Source of the DNA: Mycoplasmopsis bovirhinis
GTDB taxonomy: Bacteria; Bacillota_I; Bacilli_A; Mycoplasmatales; Metamycoplasmataceae
Assembly (NCBI RefSeq): GCF_900660515.1
Contig: NZ_LR214972.1
Span: 248,001-312,000, forward strand
Direction: 5' to 3'
DNA length: 64,000 nucleotides
Shown here: positions 9,377 to 19,160 of the stretch, piece by piece
How the letters are laid out: each line of letters starts with the position of its first letter
How positions within the stretch are numbered: the stretch's first letter is position 1
Position numbers and translations under genes: made by a program
The notes under the pieces: model-generated
Seen by the model: the letters and a program-made list of their open reading frames with translations, nothing else
What the model was told of the DNA's origin: nothing
Database searches by the model: none

Positions 9377-10072
9377 TTATTTTTCGATTTTAATTTTAAC
9401 ACTTGGTCCCATTGATGCTGAAACTGTTAAGTTTAACATATATGTACCTTTAACTGCTGCAGGTTTTAATTTTTTAATTAAAGCAATAAGCACTTTAGCA
9501 TTTTCAACTAATGCTTGTGTTGACATTGATTGTTTTCCAATTAATGAATGTACAATACCAGCTTTATCGGTACGATAATTTGCTTTACCTTTTTTAAGTT
9601 CTTCGACTGCTTTTTCAGGAGTTGGAGTAACTGTACCAGTTTTTGGGTTAGGCATTAGTCCTTTAGGACCTAGTTTTTTACCGTATTTTCCTAATAAAGG
9701 CATCATTGCTGGGTCAGCAACCATAACATCAAAGTCAAATTGATCTTCTTTAATTCTTTGTTCAAGTGCTGGTCCATCAACTACGATGTCAGCTCCTGCA
9801 TCTTTAGCAGCCTTTGATTTTTCTGGGCTATTTGTAACTACTAAAACTCTAATTGATTTACCAGTACCATTTGGTAGTAAAACTGAACCACGAAGTTGTT
9901 GGTCAGCTTTTCTAACATCTAAGTTTAAATTAAAAGTTAAGTCAATAGAAGCATCAAATTTTGCATATGAAGTTTTTTTAGCTAACTCAATTGCTTCCTC
10001 TAATTCGTAAGCAATTGTTCTATCAAATTGTTCACGAGCATTTTTAAGGTTTTTTGATAAACGTTTAGCCAT
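9377..10072 (-). CDS. rplA: 50S ribosomal protein L1
   Basis: 231 residues, the normal L1 length. L1 forms the mobile stalk that guides deacylated tRNA from the E site, and in many bacteria represses its own operon by binding the mRNA. Recognisable segments are SIDLTFNLNLDVRKADQQLRG, the central MPLLGKYGKKLGPKGLMPNPKTGTV and the end TVSASMGPSVKI. The ATG overlaps the rplK stop by one base (TAATG), so translation is probably coupled. Confidence 0.97.
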   Translation of the reverse strand: MAKRLSKNLKNAREQFDRTIAYELEEAIELAKKTSYAKFDASIDLTFNLNLDVRKADQQLRGSVLLPNGTGKSIRVLVVTNSPEKSKAAKDAGADIVVDGPALEQRIKEDQFDFDVMVADPAMMPLLGKYGKKLGPKGLMPNPKTGTVTPTPEKAVEELKKGKANYRTDKAGIVHSLIGKQSMSTQALVENAKVLIALIKKLKPAAVKGTYMLNLTVSASMGPSVKIKIEK

Positions 10073-10665
10073 TAATTATCTCCTTCATTAGCTTTTTCTT
10101 CGTCACTAATAGTTGTAACTTCAATTCCTTGACCTTTTGTTTCAGCTAAGTTAGCTAAATCAGCTTCTAAAGCGGCAGCTTTCATTTGTGCCAAAGCGGC
10201 TGATTTAGCAGCAGCTTTAGCTTGGGCTTTAGCTTTAAAAATGTCATCATATCCTTCAACTAAAACTCCCATTTGTTTTGCTGTTCCAGCAATTGTAGCC
10301 ATAGCGGCGTCAATGTCATTAGTGTTTAAATCTGGTAATTTGTATTCTGCAATTTCTCTTAATTGGTCTTTAGAAATTGTAGCTACAATAGTAGTTTTTG
10401 CATTTTTTGAACCTTGTTGAATTTTAGCAGCTTGCTTAATTTTGTATGAAGCAGGAGCTGTGAATAACTTAAATTCAAAAGTTTTATCTTTATAAACTGT
10501 AATTAAGACTGGAACTGGTTCGTCCCCTCTGTCTCTAGTTGCATCATTAAATGCTTTGGTAAATTCAGGCATGTTAACTCCAACACCAGCTAAAGCTGGT
10601 CCTGGTTTTGCTTTTCCGGCTAGGAATTGCAATTTAGCAACACGTTGTATTTCTTTTTTTGCCAT
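10072..10665 (-). CDS. rplK: 50S ribosomal protein L11 with C-terminal extension
   Basis: 197 residues against about 141 in most bacteria. L11 lies at the GTPase centre of the large subunit. The core runs from QRVAKLQFLAGKAKPGPALAGVGVN through the C-terminal rRNA-binding domain (KTTIVATISKDQLREIAEYKLPDLN...). An extra tail of about 55 residues is Ala/Lys-rich and then acidic (AKAQAKAAAKSAALAQ..., ISDEEKANEGDN). First gene of the rplK-rplA pair; AAAGGA lies before the ATG. Confidence 0.96.
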   Translation of the reverse strand: MAKKEIQRVAKLQFLAGKAKPGPALAGVGVNMPEFTKAFNDATRDRGDEPVPVLITVYKDKTFEFKLFTAPASYKIKQAAKIQQGSKNAKTTIVATISKDQLREIAEYKLPDLNTNDIDAAMATIAGTAKQMGVLVEGYDDIFKAKAQAKAAAKSAALAQMKAAALEADLANLAETKGQGIEVTTISDEEKANEGDN

Positions 10666-10754
10666 ATATATGTATCCTTTCGATATTGTGGTCTAGCGAT
10701 ATAAATTTAATATCTCCCACTAGTAGAGGCAATAATGTTTAATATTGCCTATTT
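10666..10754 (-). promoter_or_regulatory. rplK-rplA leader, possible L1 operator
   Basis: The 5' leader of about 90 nt can form a stem AGGCAATA/TATTGCCT (10727-10750) and a second one GATATT/AATATC across the CTAGACCAC region (about 10683-10716). L1 is known to repress this operon in other bacteria by binding a leader that mimics its 23S site. That this leader does so is inference. Confidence 0.4.
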
Positions 10755-10783
10755 ATTATATTAAAAAATATAAATTTTGATAA
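10755..10783 (-). promoter_or_regulatory. rplK promoter
   Basis: On the minus strand: TTATCA (10778-10783), a 17-bp spacer and a consensus TATAAT (10755-10760), placing the start roughly 80 nt before rplK. Confidence 0.65.
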
Positions 10784-10823
10784 TCATTTTTTGAGGTTTT
10801 TTCAAATCTAAAAATAAACAAAA

Positions 10824-10859
10824 AAACAACAATCAAAAGGAAAATTTTGATTGTTGTTT
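10824..10859 (-). terminator. Terminator of the giant lipoprotein gene
   Basis: A 15-bp stem AAACAACAATCAAAA (10824-10838) with 10845-10859; on the minus strand it is followed by a T7 run. It begins 8 bp after the stop codon at 10867. Confidence 0.85.
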
Positions 10860-10866
10860 GTAATTA

Positions 10867-13800
10867 TTATTTAGTTTTAATTTCCTGTAAGAATCAAGGT
10901 AAATCTACTTGAGCAGGTTTTTTAAGATGTCATCTTAAAATTTGGGCAGCTACTGAATTGGTATTTTTGATGCTTAAAGCATCTTCACCAGACTTATTAA
11001 CTCCTAAGTAGTTATACGCTGATGTTTCATAGTTTCAAGCTACTAACTCAGTTAATGGAACTCCTGAGTTAATTGTTGAAATATACGAATTATTTGGACC
11101 TAAAATACCAGTACCTGAATTACCTGAATTAAAGTATGATTGTACATAACCATTTTGTCTAAATAAACTAATTACGCTTGAGCTAGATTGCGCCCGGTTT
11201 ACAAAGTAACCAGCTTGTTTTCCGTATGGAAATCCATTTATAGCAAATTGTTTGAGATTTGGTCCAAATTGTACTCCATCTTCAGAACCCAAGTAATTCA
11301 TATTCATATTAGGTAATTTATACCAATTTTCTAATCATACTACCAAATCAAATTTTCCTTCTTTTTTAGCAGTTGCAACTAAAGGTTTAATATCAACTGC
11401 AAAGACTGTTAGATCTACTTGCATCCCTGTAGCTTTTGCACCTTTTTCGTTAATTTGATCAACACCTGATCAAATTACTTCAACTGGAACTTTATTAGCA
11501 ACATTTAAACCACCTCAATATGAAAATCCATCATCAACATCATTAACAAAATTATTTGAGTATTTTGTTAAATATGAACTTTCTTTTGTTTTAGGTAAAT
11601 TATTGCCTTCAACTTCGCTAAAGTTGCTAACATGTTCAACGTGATTATTAGTAATAACATAAAATTTACCATCACTAGGATCTTTAGATACTTTTCCAAT
11701 CATTGTTGCTGAACCACGATTATAAGCAAAGCTTCTTGCTCTTACATTATCAACAAGCTCAATTCCTTCTCAAGAACTATGCATATATTCTTGATCCAAT
11801 TTATAACCATCATGAAGTTTTCAACTAACATTTTGGTTAGGATTATATTCATTTGATTTAATAATTTCTTCAGGTGTAAAAAATAAAATTGGTTGATTTT
11901 CTTGAGTGTAATCTAATTTTTGGTAGTTAAATTGATTTGTTTCAGTAGTTGTAAAACTCTCTTTTTGAACTGAATTAGTATATTGAATTGTTACTGCAGC
12001 ACCTGCTGTATTAATTAAAAATGCTTTATCTTTATCAAATTTACCAAATTTTCTTTCATCAGTAGTTTCACTAAACGTAATAGCTTCTTTATATGGATTA
12101 CCAACGATTATTTTATATTGATTATCTTCTAAAGTTACTTTGAAGATAATTCCTTTACCTGCTTCATATTTAGCACTAAAGTTATAATAAAATTGTGGAT
12201 AATTACCACCATTTAAATTTGAATATAGTCTTGTTTGCACTCTATGGCTAATGGTTTGACCACTAGCTAATTGTTCAAAATCAAATTCAAATGGAGCTTG
12301 TCTTTCTTTTTCATCACTAATTCTAAGTAGACGTTTATCATCTTGAATTAGTTGGTTAGCAAATAATGATACTTTTAGTTTTCTTTGAGTTGCATTATTT
12401 GCTAAAAGAGTTTTAGAAATATATTTTTCAGCTAAAGTTCATGAAGCTGAATTTGTTTGTGAATCAAGAGTTCAGAGCAAGTCTTCATAGTATGCTTCAA
12501 TTTCCCTTGTACGTGTAACACTTGTATTTGAATCAAATACAGTTTGTAATTGTGTGTCTTTAAAAGTTAATTGTTCTTGAGCAGTATTTCCAGCTCTAAA
12601 GCCAGTTATTTTATATCAAGTATTAGCTATATATGATAAATTTGTAGTTGGATTAGTCACTTTAAATTTAACGTAAACTGAATTATTATCTCCCTGTTTA
12701 GTTTCAGTAATTTCAAATTTGTCTTTGCTAATTGTAAAGTTTTTGTAAGTTTGGTCATTTTTAACACTTACATAAGATTTTAAAGTATCTTTATCTTTAT
12801 TAATAAATTCTTGGGCAGTTAATGAACTAAGATTTTGAATTAATAAATCATCATATGTTAAAGCATTGACCATAATTTCAGGATATAAGTTTTCTTTATA
12901 ATCATTTCTAAGGTTTTTAAGGGTAATAACCTTAGAAGAATTAGTATATCTTTTTGTAGTGTCACTTTTACTAATAAATCCAAGTTTAAAACTTAGTTCA
13001 TTTGGATCATTACTTACAACATCATAGTAATAAACAAAATAGTTCTTTTGAATTTGTGATAAATCAATTGAATTAGTTTGATCAGTTGTATTTGCAATTG
13101 TTGCACTAGATGCTCAATAACTCGCTTGCTTATTAGCATTTTCTATTTTTTTGTCATCTGCAGCTTGTTTTTTTTCTGGATTTTTAAATTCATTATTTTT
13201 TGAATTATCTTCACTAACTAAGTTAGTTTTTAATTTAAGCATGTAATTTAGTTTATTTGCGGCATTTTGAGCTATTATATCTTTTGGATCAATAATTGCA
13301 TATTGTGTTTCCTTAGTAGCATTAGCTTTACGTAATTCAAAGTTAGTCGAATTAATTTGATCAATGATATTTTTATGATTTTGATCAATATTATCAGACA
13401 TAAAATCTGAAGCACTAAATCAACTATTAGTATTGTTTGGTTTAATATCTAAATATGTTAAAGGTTTAAAATATTTAATAGTTTTTGAATATTGTCCTAA
13501 ACTTTGGTAGTTAACTAAAAATCTATTACGAGTAACATCAACAGGTTGACCATTTTCTTTAATTCAGAATTTAACTTTAGCTGTTCCTCCCACATTAGAA
13601 TCAACATAATTTTTTGAATCAGTTAATTCATAAGCATAAAGTTGGAATTTACCAGCTTTAGGTAATTCATAATATTCATTTAAACCATTAACTGCATCTT
13701 TAGAATTAACTTGGTTATGAGTTTTCTTTGGATCTTTAACAGTAGTTAATTCAAAGATTTTTGAAACATCATCTTTAGTATCAGTTTTAATTAAATTTAA

Positions 13801-16551
13801 TAAGTAATTAAAGTCTTTGTAGTCTTGGTTTGTAGATTTATCATTTTTCTCATCTGCTAATTCAACTTCAATAATTTGTTCTTTATCACCTTGTTTTACT
13901 TTGAATTTAAAAATAGCAACATCTTTATTTGAATCACTAACATAGAAAATATCACTATCACTATAATTAATTAGTTCATAAGTAACATTAGTAGGAAGTG
14001 TTATAGTAAAGATTTGTGAAATAAATGTTTCTTTAATTTTTTGATGAACTTGCTTAATTTCTTCAGGAGTTAATACATTTTGATTATTATTACCTGATGC
14101 TGCAGTAGGGTTTACTAAATTTACTTTTTCTTTTAATTCTTTATTTTTTAAAGCTTCAATTTTATCTTTTTCTACATTGAAGACATTTAAGCCAAATCAA
14201 GTTAGAATATTTGATGATTTTTGTGATATAAAGAACTGATACTTTTGAGCAAGATCTTGTGATTCTGTTACTAGTTTTCATCACCCTGGTTCTTTATAAA
14301 ATGCTTGTTGCTTAAATCATTCGCTAGGTGTAATACTTACACCTTTTAACCATTCTTCTTTAAAAGTTACATTATTTTGTGTTGTTAGTTTAATAGTTTT
14401 TACTACTCTTTCATTGACTAAGAATTCTAACTCTGCTGCTAGTTTAGAATTTTCATAACTAAAGCTTCCTGTTTTAAATCTAAACTTAAAGTAATTATGT
14501 AAAATATTATTTTTGCTACTAAAACTTTCTTTAATTTTTGCTTCATTAGCTTTTAAATCACTTTGGTAATAATTTTTTAAATTTTCATAATTTACTGTGA
14601 AAATTTCATCTAAATTACTATATGTTAGTAAATTTAATTTAGTATTAAAGTCATTAGTAAAAGTGTAAGTTTTTTCAACATCAGTTACTAATGTTGATTC
14701 AGTATTACTTTTAGCAGTATAAACAAAAATAAGTTGGTTGATATTATTTTCAACAGTTTTAATACCTTTTAAAGTTAAAGTTGCTCCTTCAACTTTTGGA
14801 TTAGCTAAAAATAATTTTTTATTATTCTCAGTAATATTAACACTGTATACTCCACTTGCTAAATTATATCTTGTTAAATTTTCTGATAATGTTGCAGAGA
14901 GTTTACTTTCAACACTTTCTTTAAATCTTCGGGTTTCTTCACGTGATACATTTCCGTTTAAATTATCTTGAGCTTCAGCTAAATTATTTAATAAATTATT
15001 AATAGAACTAATATTTGAAGCTGAATTAACATATTCAGCTTTATTAACCAATAAATTATTTTGTAATAAATTAGTTGTTTCTGATAAATATCTCTCAAAA
15101 TCAGTTTTGTTAGATGCATTATTATATTTACTTGTTGTTTTAACTTGGTTAGCTTGATTAATTGCAGCTAAAATATCGCTAACTTTTTGGTGCTATAAAT
15201 TAGCAGTATTTTTAGTTTCATTAATTAATTGTCCAATATTTAAAGTATCAATATGAGCTATAAAAGCATTTTTAAGCTCGTCACTTAAATTATTTAAATT
15301 ATTAATATATGTTTTAGCTTGAGTTCTTAAATTGTTTAAATTCTCTTGGTTTTGCGAATTTTTGCTTATTTCATTAGCTTGAACAATAAAATTATCTAAA
15401 GTAGTTAGTAAATTTATTTCAGATAATTTAGCACTATTTAAAAATTCGCCATTATAATATTGACTTACATTATTAATAAAGTCTCATGTTTGTTGATCTT
15501 TATTTGATTTATCTACTAAAGTTTTGTAAATTGTTTTTAAACTTAAAGCTTTAGTATTAATTGATGAATATTTATTAATGGTATTTAGTAAATTATTATT
15601 AATTTTATAATCATTAATTGCTTCATTATATAAAACAGATGTTTTAACATCTTCGTTGAAAATAGTATTTTCTTGAGTGAATATATTAACTAATGAATTA
15701 AAATCATATAAGATTTTTTCTCCATTTTGACTAAAGCTAACAAAACTTGTTTCCAATTCTTTTAGTCTTGTTGTTTCGTTAGTTAAATTAGTTAAAAGTT
15801 CTTGCTCATTTGAACTAATTAAACTAATGCTATTTTGGTATGAACTAAGTAATAAATTATAGTCTTTGTTCAAAACTTTTTCTAAAAAGGTTTTGTACTC
15901 ATTATTATAATTTTTAGCTTGATAAACTGAAACACTATTATTAATAGTTAATAAAGAATTAACAAATTCAGTAAAATTCTCAAGATTTATTTCTTGAGTA
16001 TATCTTTCATTGTTTAGAATTGTATCAAAAATTGAACTAACGTTAGTTGGTAAACTTGCAGCACTTTGTTTAATAGCTTTGATTTGATCTTGTTTTAAAC
16101 TTAACTGGCTTTTTTTATCTGAATCTTGATCAATAGGATTATTATTTTTTGGCTCTTGTGGTTTATTAGGATCAACTGGATCTTTTGATCCAGTGCTAGG
16201 GCTAGGATTAGCTTTATTTTGAGTTTCTTTAAGTTCTTTGATTTTTGCATTCAATTGATCTAATAAAGTTTTTTGGCTGGTTAAATTATTTTTAATATTT
16301 TGTTCTAATGAATTATACTGATTTAAAGCAGCAACTACTTTAGCTTCATCATCTAAAAGAATATTGTTTGAATTTTTTGCTAAAATTTCAGCATGAGTTT
16401 GTTGATAATTAGATACTGCACTTGCAACTGGATCGCTTGGTTCAGTAGGTGGTTTAGGCTGTTCTTTTGTACAGCTAATTAAATTAAATGATCCTAGCGA
16501 TAAAGCTAAGACATTACTTAGAATAAGAAATGAGTTTTTCTTCTTTGACAT
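10867..16551 (-). pseudogene. Giant lipoprotein gene interrupted by one TAG
   Basis: One frame runs from ATG 16551 to TAA 10867 (1,895 codons) with many TGA-Trp codons but a single true stop, TAG at 15193-15195, between NETKNTANL and HQKVSDIL. Downstream of it the frame stays open for another 1,441 codons to a proper terminator, so the coding text is otherwise intact and the stop looks recent. The missing part has no clear ribosome-binding site for restart. Its last 350 residues (SGVDQINEKGAKATG..., KFDLVVWLENWYKLP) faintly resemble the C-terminal lobe of solute-binding lipoproteins; this is weak. It could be a loss-of-function allele, a sequencing error or a read-through site. Confidence 0.75.
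15193..16551 (-). CDS. N-terminal part of the giant lipoprotein, up to TAG
   Basis: This is what would be translated if the TAG at 15193 terminates: 452 residues. The signal peptide ends NLISC, a lipobox, and GGAG precedes the ATG. After a Pro/Lys-rich linker comes one copy of the module seen twice in the 2555-4402 lipoprotein (NYQQTHAEILAKN...LLDQLNAKIKELKE). A long Asn/Ser/Leu-rich helical region with coiled-coil character follows. If stable, it would be a surface lipoprotein without its large C-terminal part. Function unknown. Confidence 0.7.
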
Positions 16552-16623
16552 TTTAACTCCTATAATATATTTTAGTTTAAAAATAATAAATACTCAAAAT
16601 GAATATTTACTACATAAATATTA

Positions 16624-16629
16624 TATAAT
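16624..16629 (+). promoter_or_regulatory. ybeY -10 box, 7 nt before the start
   Basis: TATAAT at 16624-16629 is separated from the GTG at 16637 by 7 nt, and there is no Shine-Dalgarno sequence. Transcription would start at or next to the start codon. Confidence 0.6.
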
Positions 16630-16636
16630 TTATTTT

Positions 16637-17134
16637 GTGAAATCGCAACAAATTACAATTAATTTCAATAATAAAATTAAAGCACCAACAATCTTTGAAG
16701 CTGAATCTTATCAAATTTTAAAAAATTTTATTAACTATTTTAAGTTAACAAAGAAACAATCAATCATTTTAGATGTTTCAATTGTATCACGTAATGAAAT
16801 TAAAAGTTTAAATAAAACATATCGTAATAAAAATTATATTACTGATATTTTATCTTTTGATTTTGGTGATGCAGAGCTTTATGACAAATTACCCTTGCTT
16901 CATTTAGGTGAATTAGTAATCTGCTGAGACCGGGTAAAACGTCAAGCTAAAAGATACAATCATTCTATAAAAAGGGAATTTTGTTACTTATTTACTCATG
17001 GTCTTGTTCATCTTCAAGGCTATGATCATGAAGAAGAACAAGAAAGACTTATCATGAACTCAATTGTTGATGCTATTTTTAACCCATTGAAAATTACTAG
17101 AAAGGATCAAGATTATGAAACTAGAAACACTTAG
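16637..17134 (+). CDS. ybeY: Endoribonuclease / rRNA maturation factor YbeY
   Basis: 165 residues with TGA 16925 as Trp. YbeY is a zinc-dependent RNase involved in 16S rRNA maturation and ribosome quality control. The zinc motif HGLVHLQGYDH (three His) is present near residues 121-131, after the family block NKTYRNKNYITDILSFDF. GTG is the only plausible start: it directly follows a TATAAT box with no ribosome-binding site, so the mRNA is probably leaderless. The 3' end overlaps cdd by 20 bp. Confidence 0.94.
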
Positions 17135-17507
17135 AGATTTATTAACTAAATCATATGCACCATATTCAAATTTTCAAGTTGCGGCAATTGCAATTGATCA
17201 AGAGGGCAATGAATACCCAGGAGTAAATGTAGAAAATGCTGCTTACCCATCAGGGCTATGTGCTGAGCGCAGTGCTTTGTTTGGTTCTGTTGCTTATGGG
17301 GCTAAAGTTGGAACTTTTAAAGAAATTCATATTATTTCTAAAAAGCAAGATGAAATTAGCCCTTGTGCTGGATGTCGTCAAGTTATGACTGAATTCATGA
17401 GCCCTGATGCATTAATTTACCAATATTCAAATGATGGTAGCAAAGTTAGAGTAAATAAATTATCTGAATTAGTTCCTTATCCAATTAAACCAGAAGATAT
17501 TAAATAA
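17115..17507 (+). CDS. cdd: Cytidine deaminase
   Basis: 130 residues, the size of homotetrameric bacterial enzymes. It deaminates cytidine and deoxycytidine to uridines in pyrimidine salvage. The zinc site is complete: CAER (Cys and catalytic Glu) and PCAGC (two Cys). NVENAAYPSGLCAERSA is the substrate-binding block. GAAAGGATCAAG precedes the ATG. It overlaps ybeY upstream and era by one base (TAATG) downstream. Confidence 0.97.
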   Translation: MKLETLRDLLTKSYAPYSNFQVAAIAIDQEGNEYPGVNVENAAYPSGLCAERSALFGSVAYGAKVGTFKEIHIISKKQDEISPCAGCRQVMTEFMSPDALIYQYSNDGSKVRVNKLSELVPYPIKPEDIK

Positions 17508-18385
17508 TGAAAATTTGTTTTGCTAGTATTGTAGGGCGTCCTAATGTGGGTAAAAGCAGTTTAGTTAACGCAATTGTAGGCTATAACGTTGCAATTGTTA
17601 CAAATACCGCCCAAACCACCAGGGACCAAATTACCGGTATTTATACAGAAGATGATTTTCAACTTATTTTTACAGATACCCCTGGGATTCATAAAGCTGA
17701 AAATAAGCTTGGTGAAAGTTTAAACAAAGCAGCTTTTGAATCTGTTAAAAATGTTGATGTTATTTTATTTTTAAGTCCTGCAGATGAAAAAATTGCAAAA
17801 GGTGATCAATTAATTTTAGATAAAATTGCTAATCATCCTCACAAAATTGCAGTTATTTCAAAAGTAAGTAAGATTAAGGGGAATCCTCAGTTGCTAACTG
17901 ATAAAATTAATCAATTAAATAAATATAATTTTGATTATATTATTTCTACAGATATAAATAATCAAGCTTCTATTTATTCTTTAATTGATTTAATTAAAGA
18001 TAATTTTGCTTATCAAGATTCTTTTCAATATGATCCAGATTATGTTACCGATAAATCAGTTCGTTTTATTGCAAAAGAAATAATCAGAGAAAGTGCAATT
18101 AACTTACTTTATGAAGAATTGCCTCATTCAATAGCTGTTGAAGTAATTGAATTTAATGAATCAGATCCAGAGCACCTTTACATTGATGCAAATATCTATG
18201 TCAAAAAAGATTCGCAAAAAGGTATGGTTATTGGTAAAAACGCTTCTAAAATTAAACAAATTAGTCAAACAGCAAGATTTAAAATCTCACAACAATTTCA
18301 AACTAAAGTTACTTTAACAATAAAAGTAAAAGTAGCTAAAAAATGAAATGATGATTTAAAACAATTATCAAAATTTGGGTATTAA
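17507..18385 (+). CDS. era: GTPase Era, with degenerate G4 motif
   Basis: 292 residues (TGA 18344 read as Trp). Era binds the 3' end of 16S rRNA and assists 30S assembly. G1 GRPNVGKSS, G2 TRDQITG and G3 DTPG are intact, and a C-terminal KH domain (GMVIGKNASKIKQI) is present. The G4 position, normally N/TKxD, reads VISKVSKIK, so the guanine-specifying Asp is missing, and G5 reads ISTDI rather than SA. Base specificity may be altered. Last gene of ybeY-cdd-era. Confidence 0.93.
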
Positions 18386-18388
18386 AGA

Positions 18389-18420
18389 AACAAGCACATG
18401 AGTTAAAATATGTGCTTGTT
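18389..18420 (+). terminator. Terminator after era
   Basis: AACAAGCACAT (18389-18399) pairs with ATGTGCTTGTT (18410-18420), followed by TTTAAT; 3 bp after the era stop. Confidence 0.8.
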
Positions 18421-18426
18421 TTAATA

Positions 18427-18592
18427 TTATTTGTATTGAAATTTTATCTCTAAATCATTAGCGTTTTGAGCGTTTGATTTAGGAATTATTAAAAAAAGTA
18501 AGGTTTATATCAATTTTCTGCTCCAAGTTCAATACAATATATTGTTTTAGCATCATCAAAAAAGGTGAATTTTCTAAGTTTATCATTATATT
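18427..18592 (-). pseudogene. Short decayed fragment
   Basis: Two adjacent minus-strand reading stretches, DKLRKFTFFDDAKTIYCIE... and, after a frame change, IPKSNAQNANDLEIKFQYK with stop at 18427-18429, read like the end of a lost protein. The family is not recognised. No other content is seen between era and the next gene. Confidence 0.35.
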
Positions 18593-18631
18593 TAAGTTAA
18601 TTTGTGAGTTACTTTAGATTCTTATAAATTT

Positions 18632-18665
18632 AAACCTTCCTTGAAATTAAGCTAAAGGAAGGTTT
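18632..18665 (-). terminator. Terminator of the trpS-thrS operon
   Basis: AAACCTTCCTT (18632-18642) pairs with AAGGAAGGTTT (18655-18665), 6 bp after the stop of the membrane protein gene. Confidence 0.75.
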
Positions 18666-18671
18666 TATAAT

Positions 18672-19160
18672 TTATTTTAAAGTATGTTTATTTTTGTTAA
18701 ATCTTTGCTTAAGTTTAATAATATTTTGATAAGTTGCCAAATATTTCACTAATCCAAAGATAAAAAGATATAACATAAAAACAGCAATAATATCATATTT
18801 ATATCATGTTCAAAGAAAAAGATACGTATCTTTGTCTTCTGAATTGCTGCTGGTTATTTTTTGATACAAAGGAATTCAAAACAAAGTCATTGTAATACCA
18901 ATAATAAAGGCAATAATTTGTAAATAAATTACTTTTAATTTACCAAAATATGCTAAGAGAAAACTAACAACTAAAAAAACTGTTGTATAAAGAAAACTAA
19001 TTAAGATACGGTATGGAACATCTAATTGGTAAGTAGTATTTAAAACTGTATTTCATTTAATTATTTTGTCACTAATGAGCAAAGTTGCAATAGTGATAAA
19101 AAAGAAAACTATAAAGAAAACTTTATCACACCAAAAAGGTTGCTTATTTTTTTTTGCCAT
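18672..19160 (-). CDS. Small four-helix membrane protein, unknown
   Basis: 162 residues from ATG 19160 to TAA 18672, with TGA codons read as Trp. The ATG overlaps the thrS stop by one base (TAATG), so it belongs to that operon. Four hydrophobic segments are visible, about residues 13-31 (VFFIVFFFITIATLLI), 49-67, 73-94 and 117-141, with a Lys-rich C-terminal tail that would be cytoplasmic. No family motif is recognised. Such small membrane proteins are common in mycoplasma operons; its link to ThrRS is only positional. Confidence 0.75.

Noticed and set aside
10867-15192. Many small separate lipoprotein genes on the minus strand
   Set aside because: All pieces share one frame and are separated only by TGA (Trp). 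Only the TAG at 15193 is a real stop.
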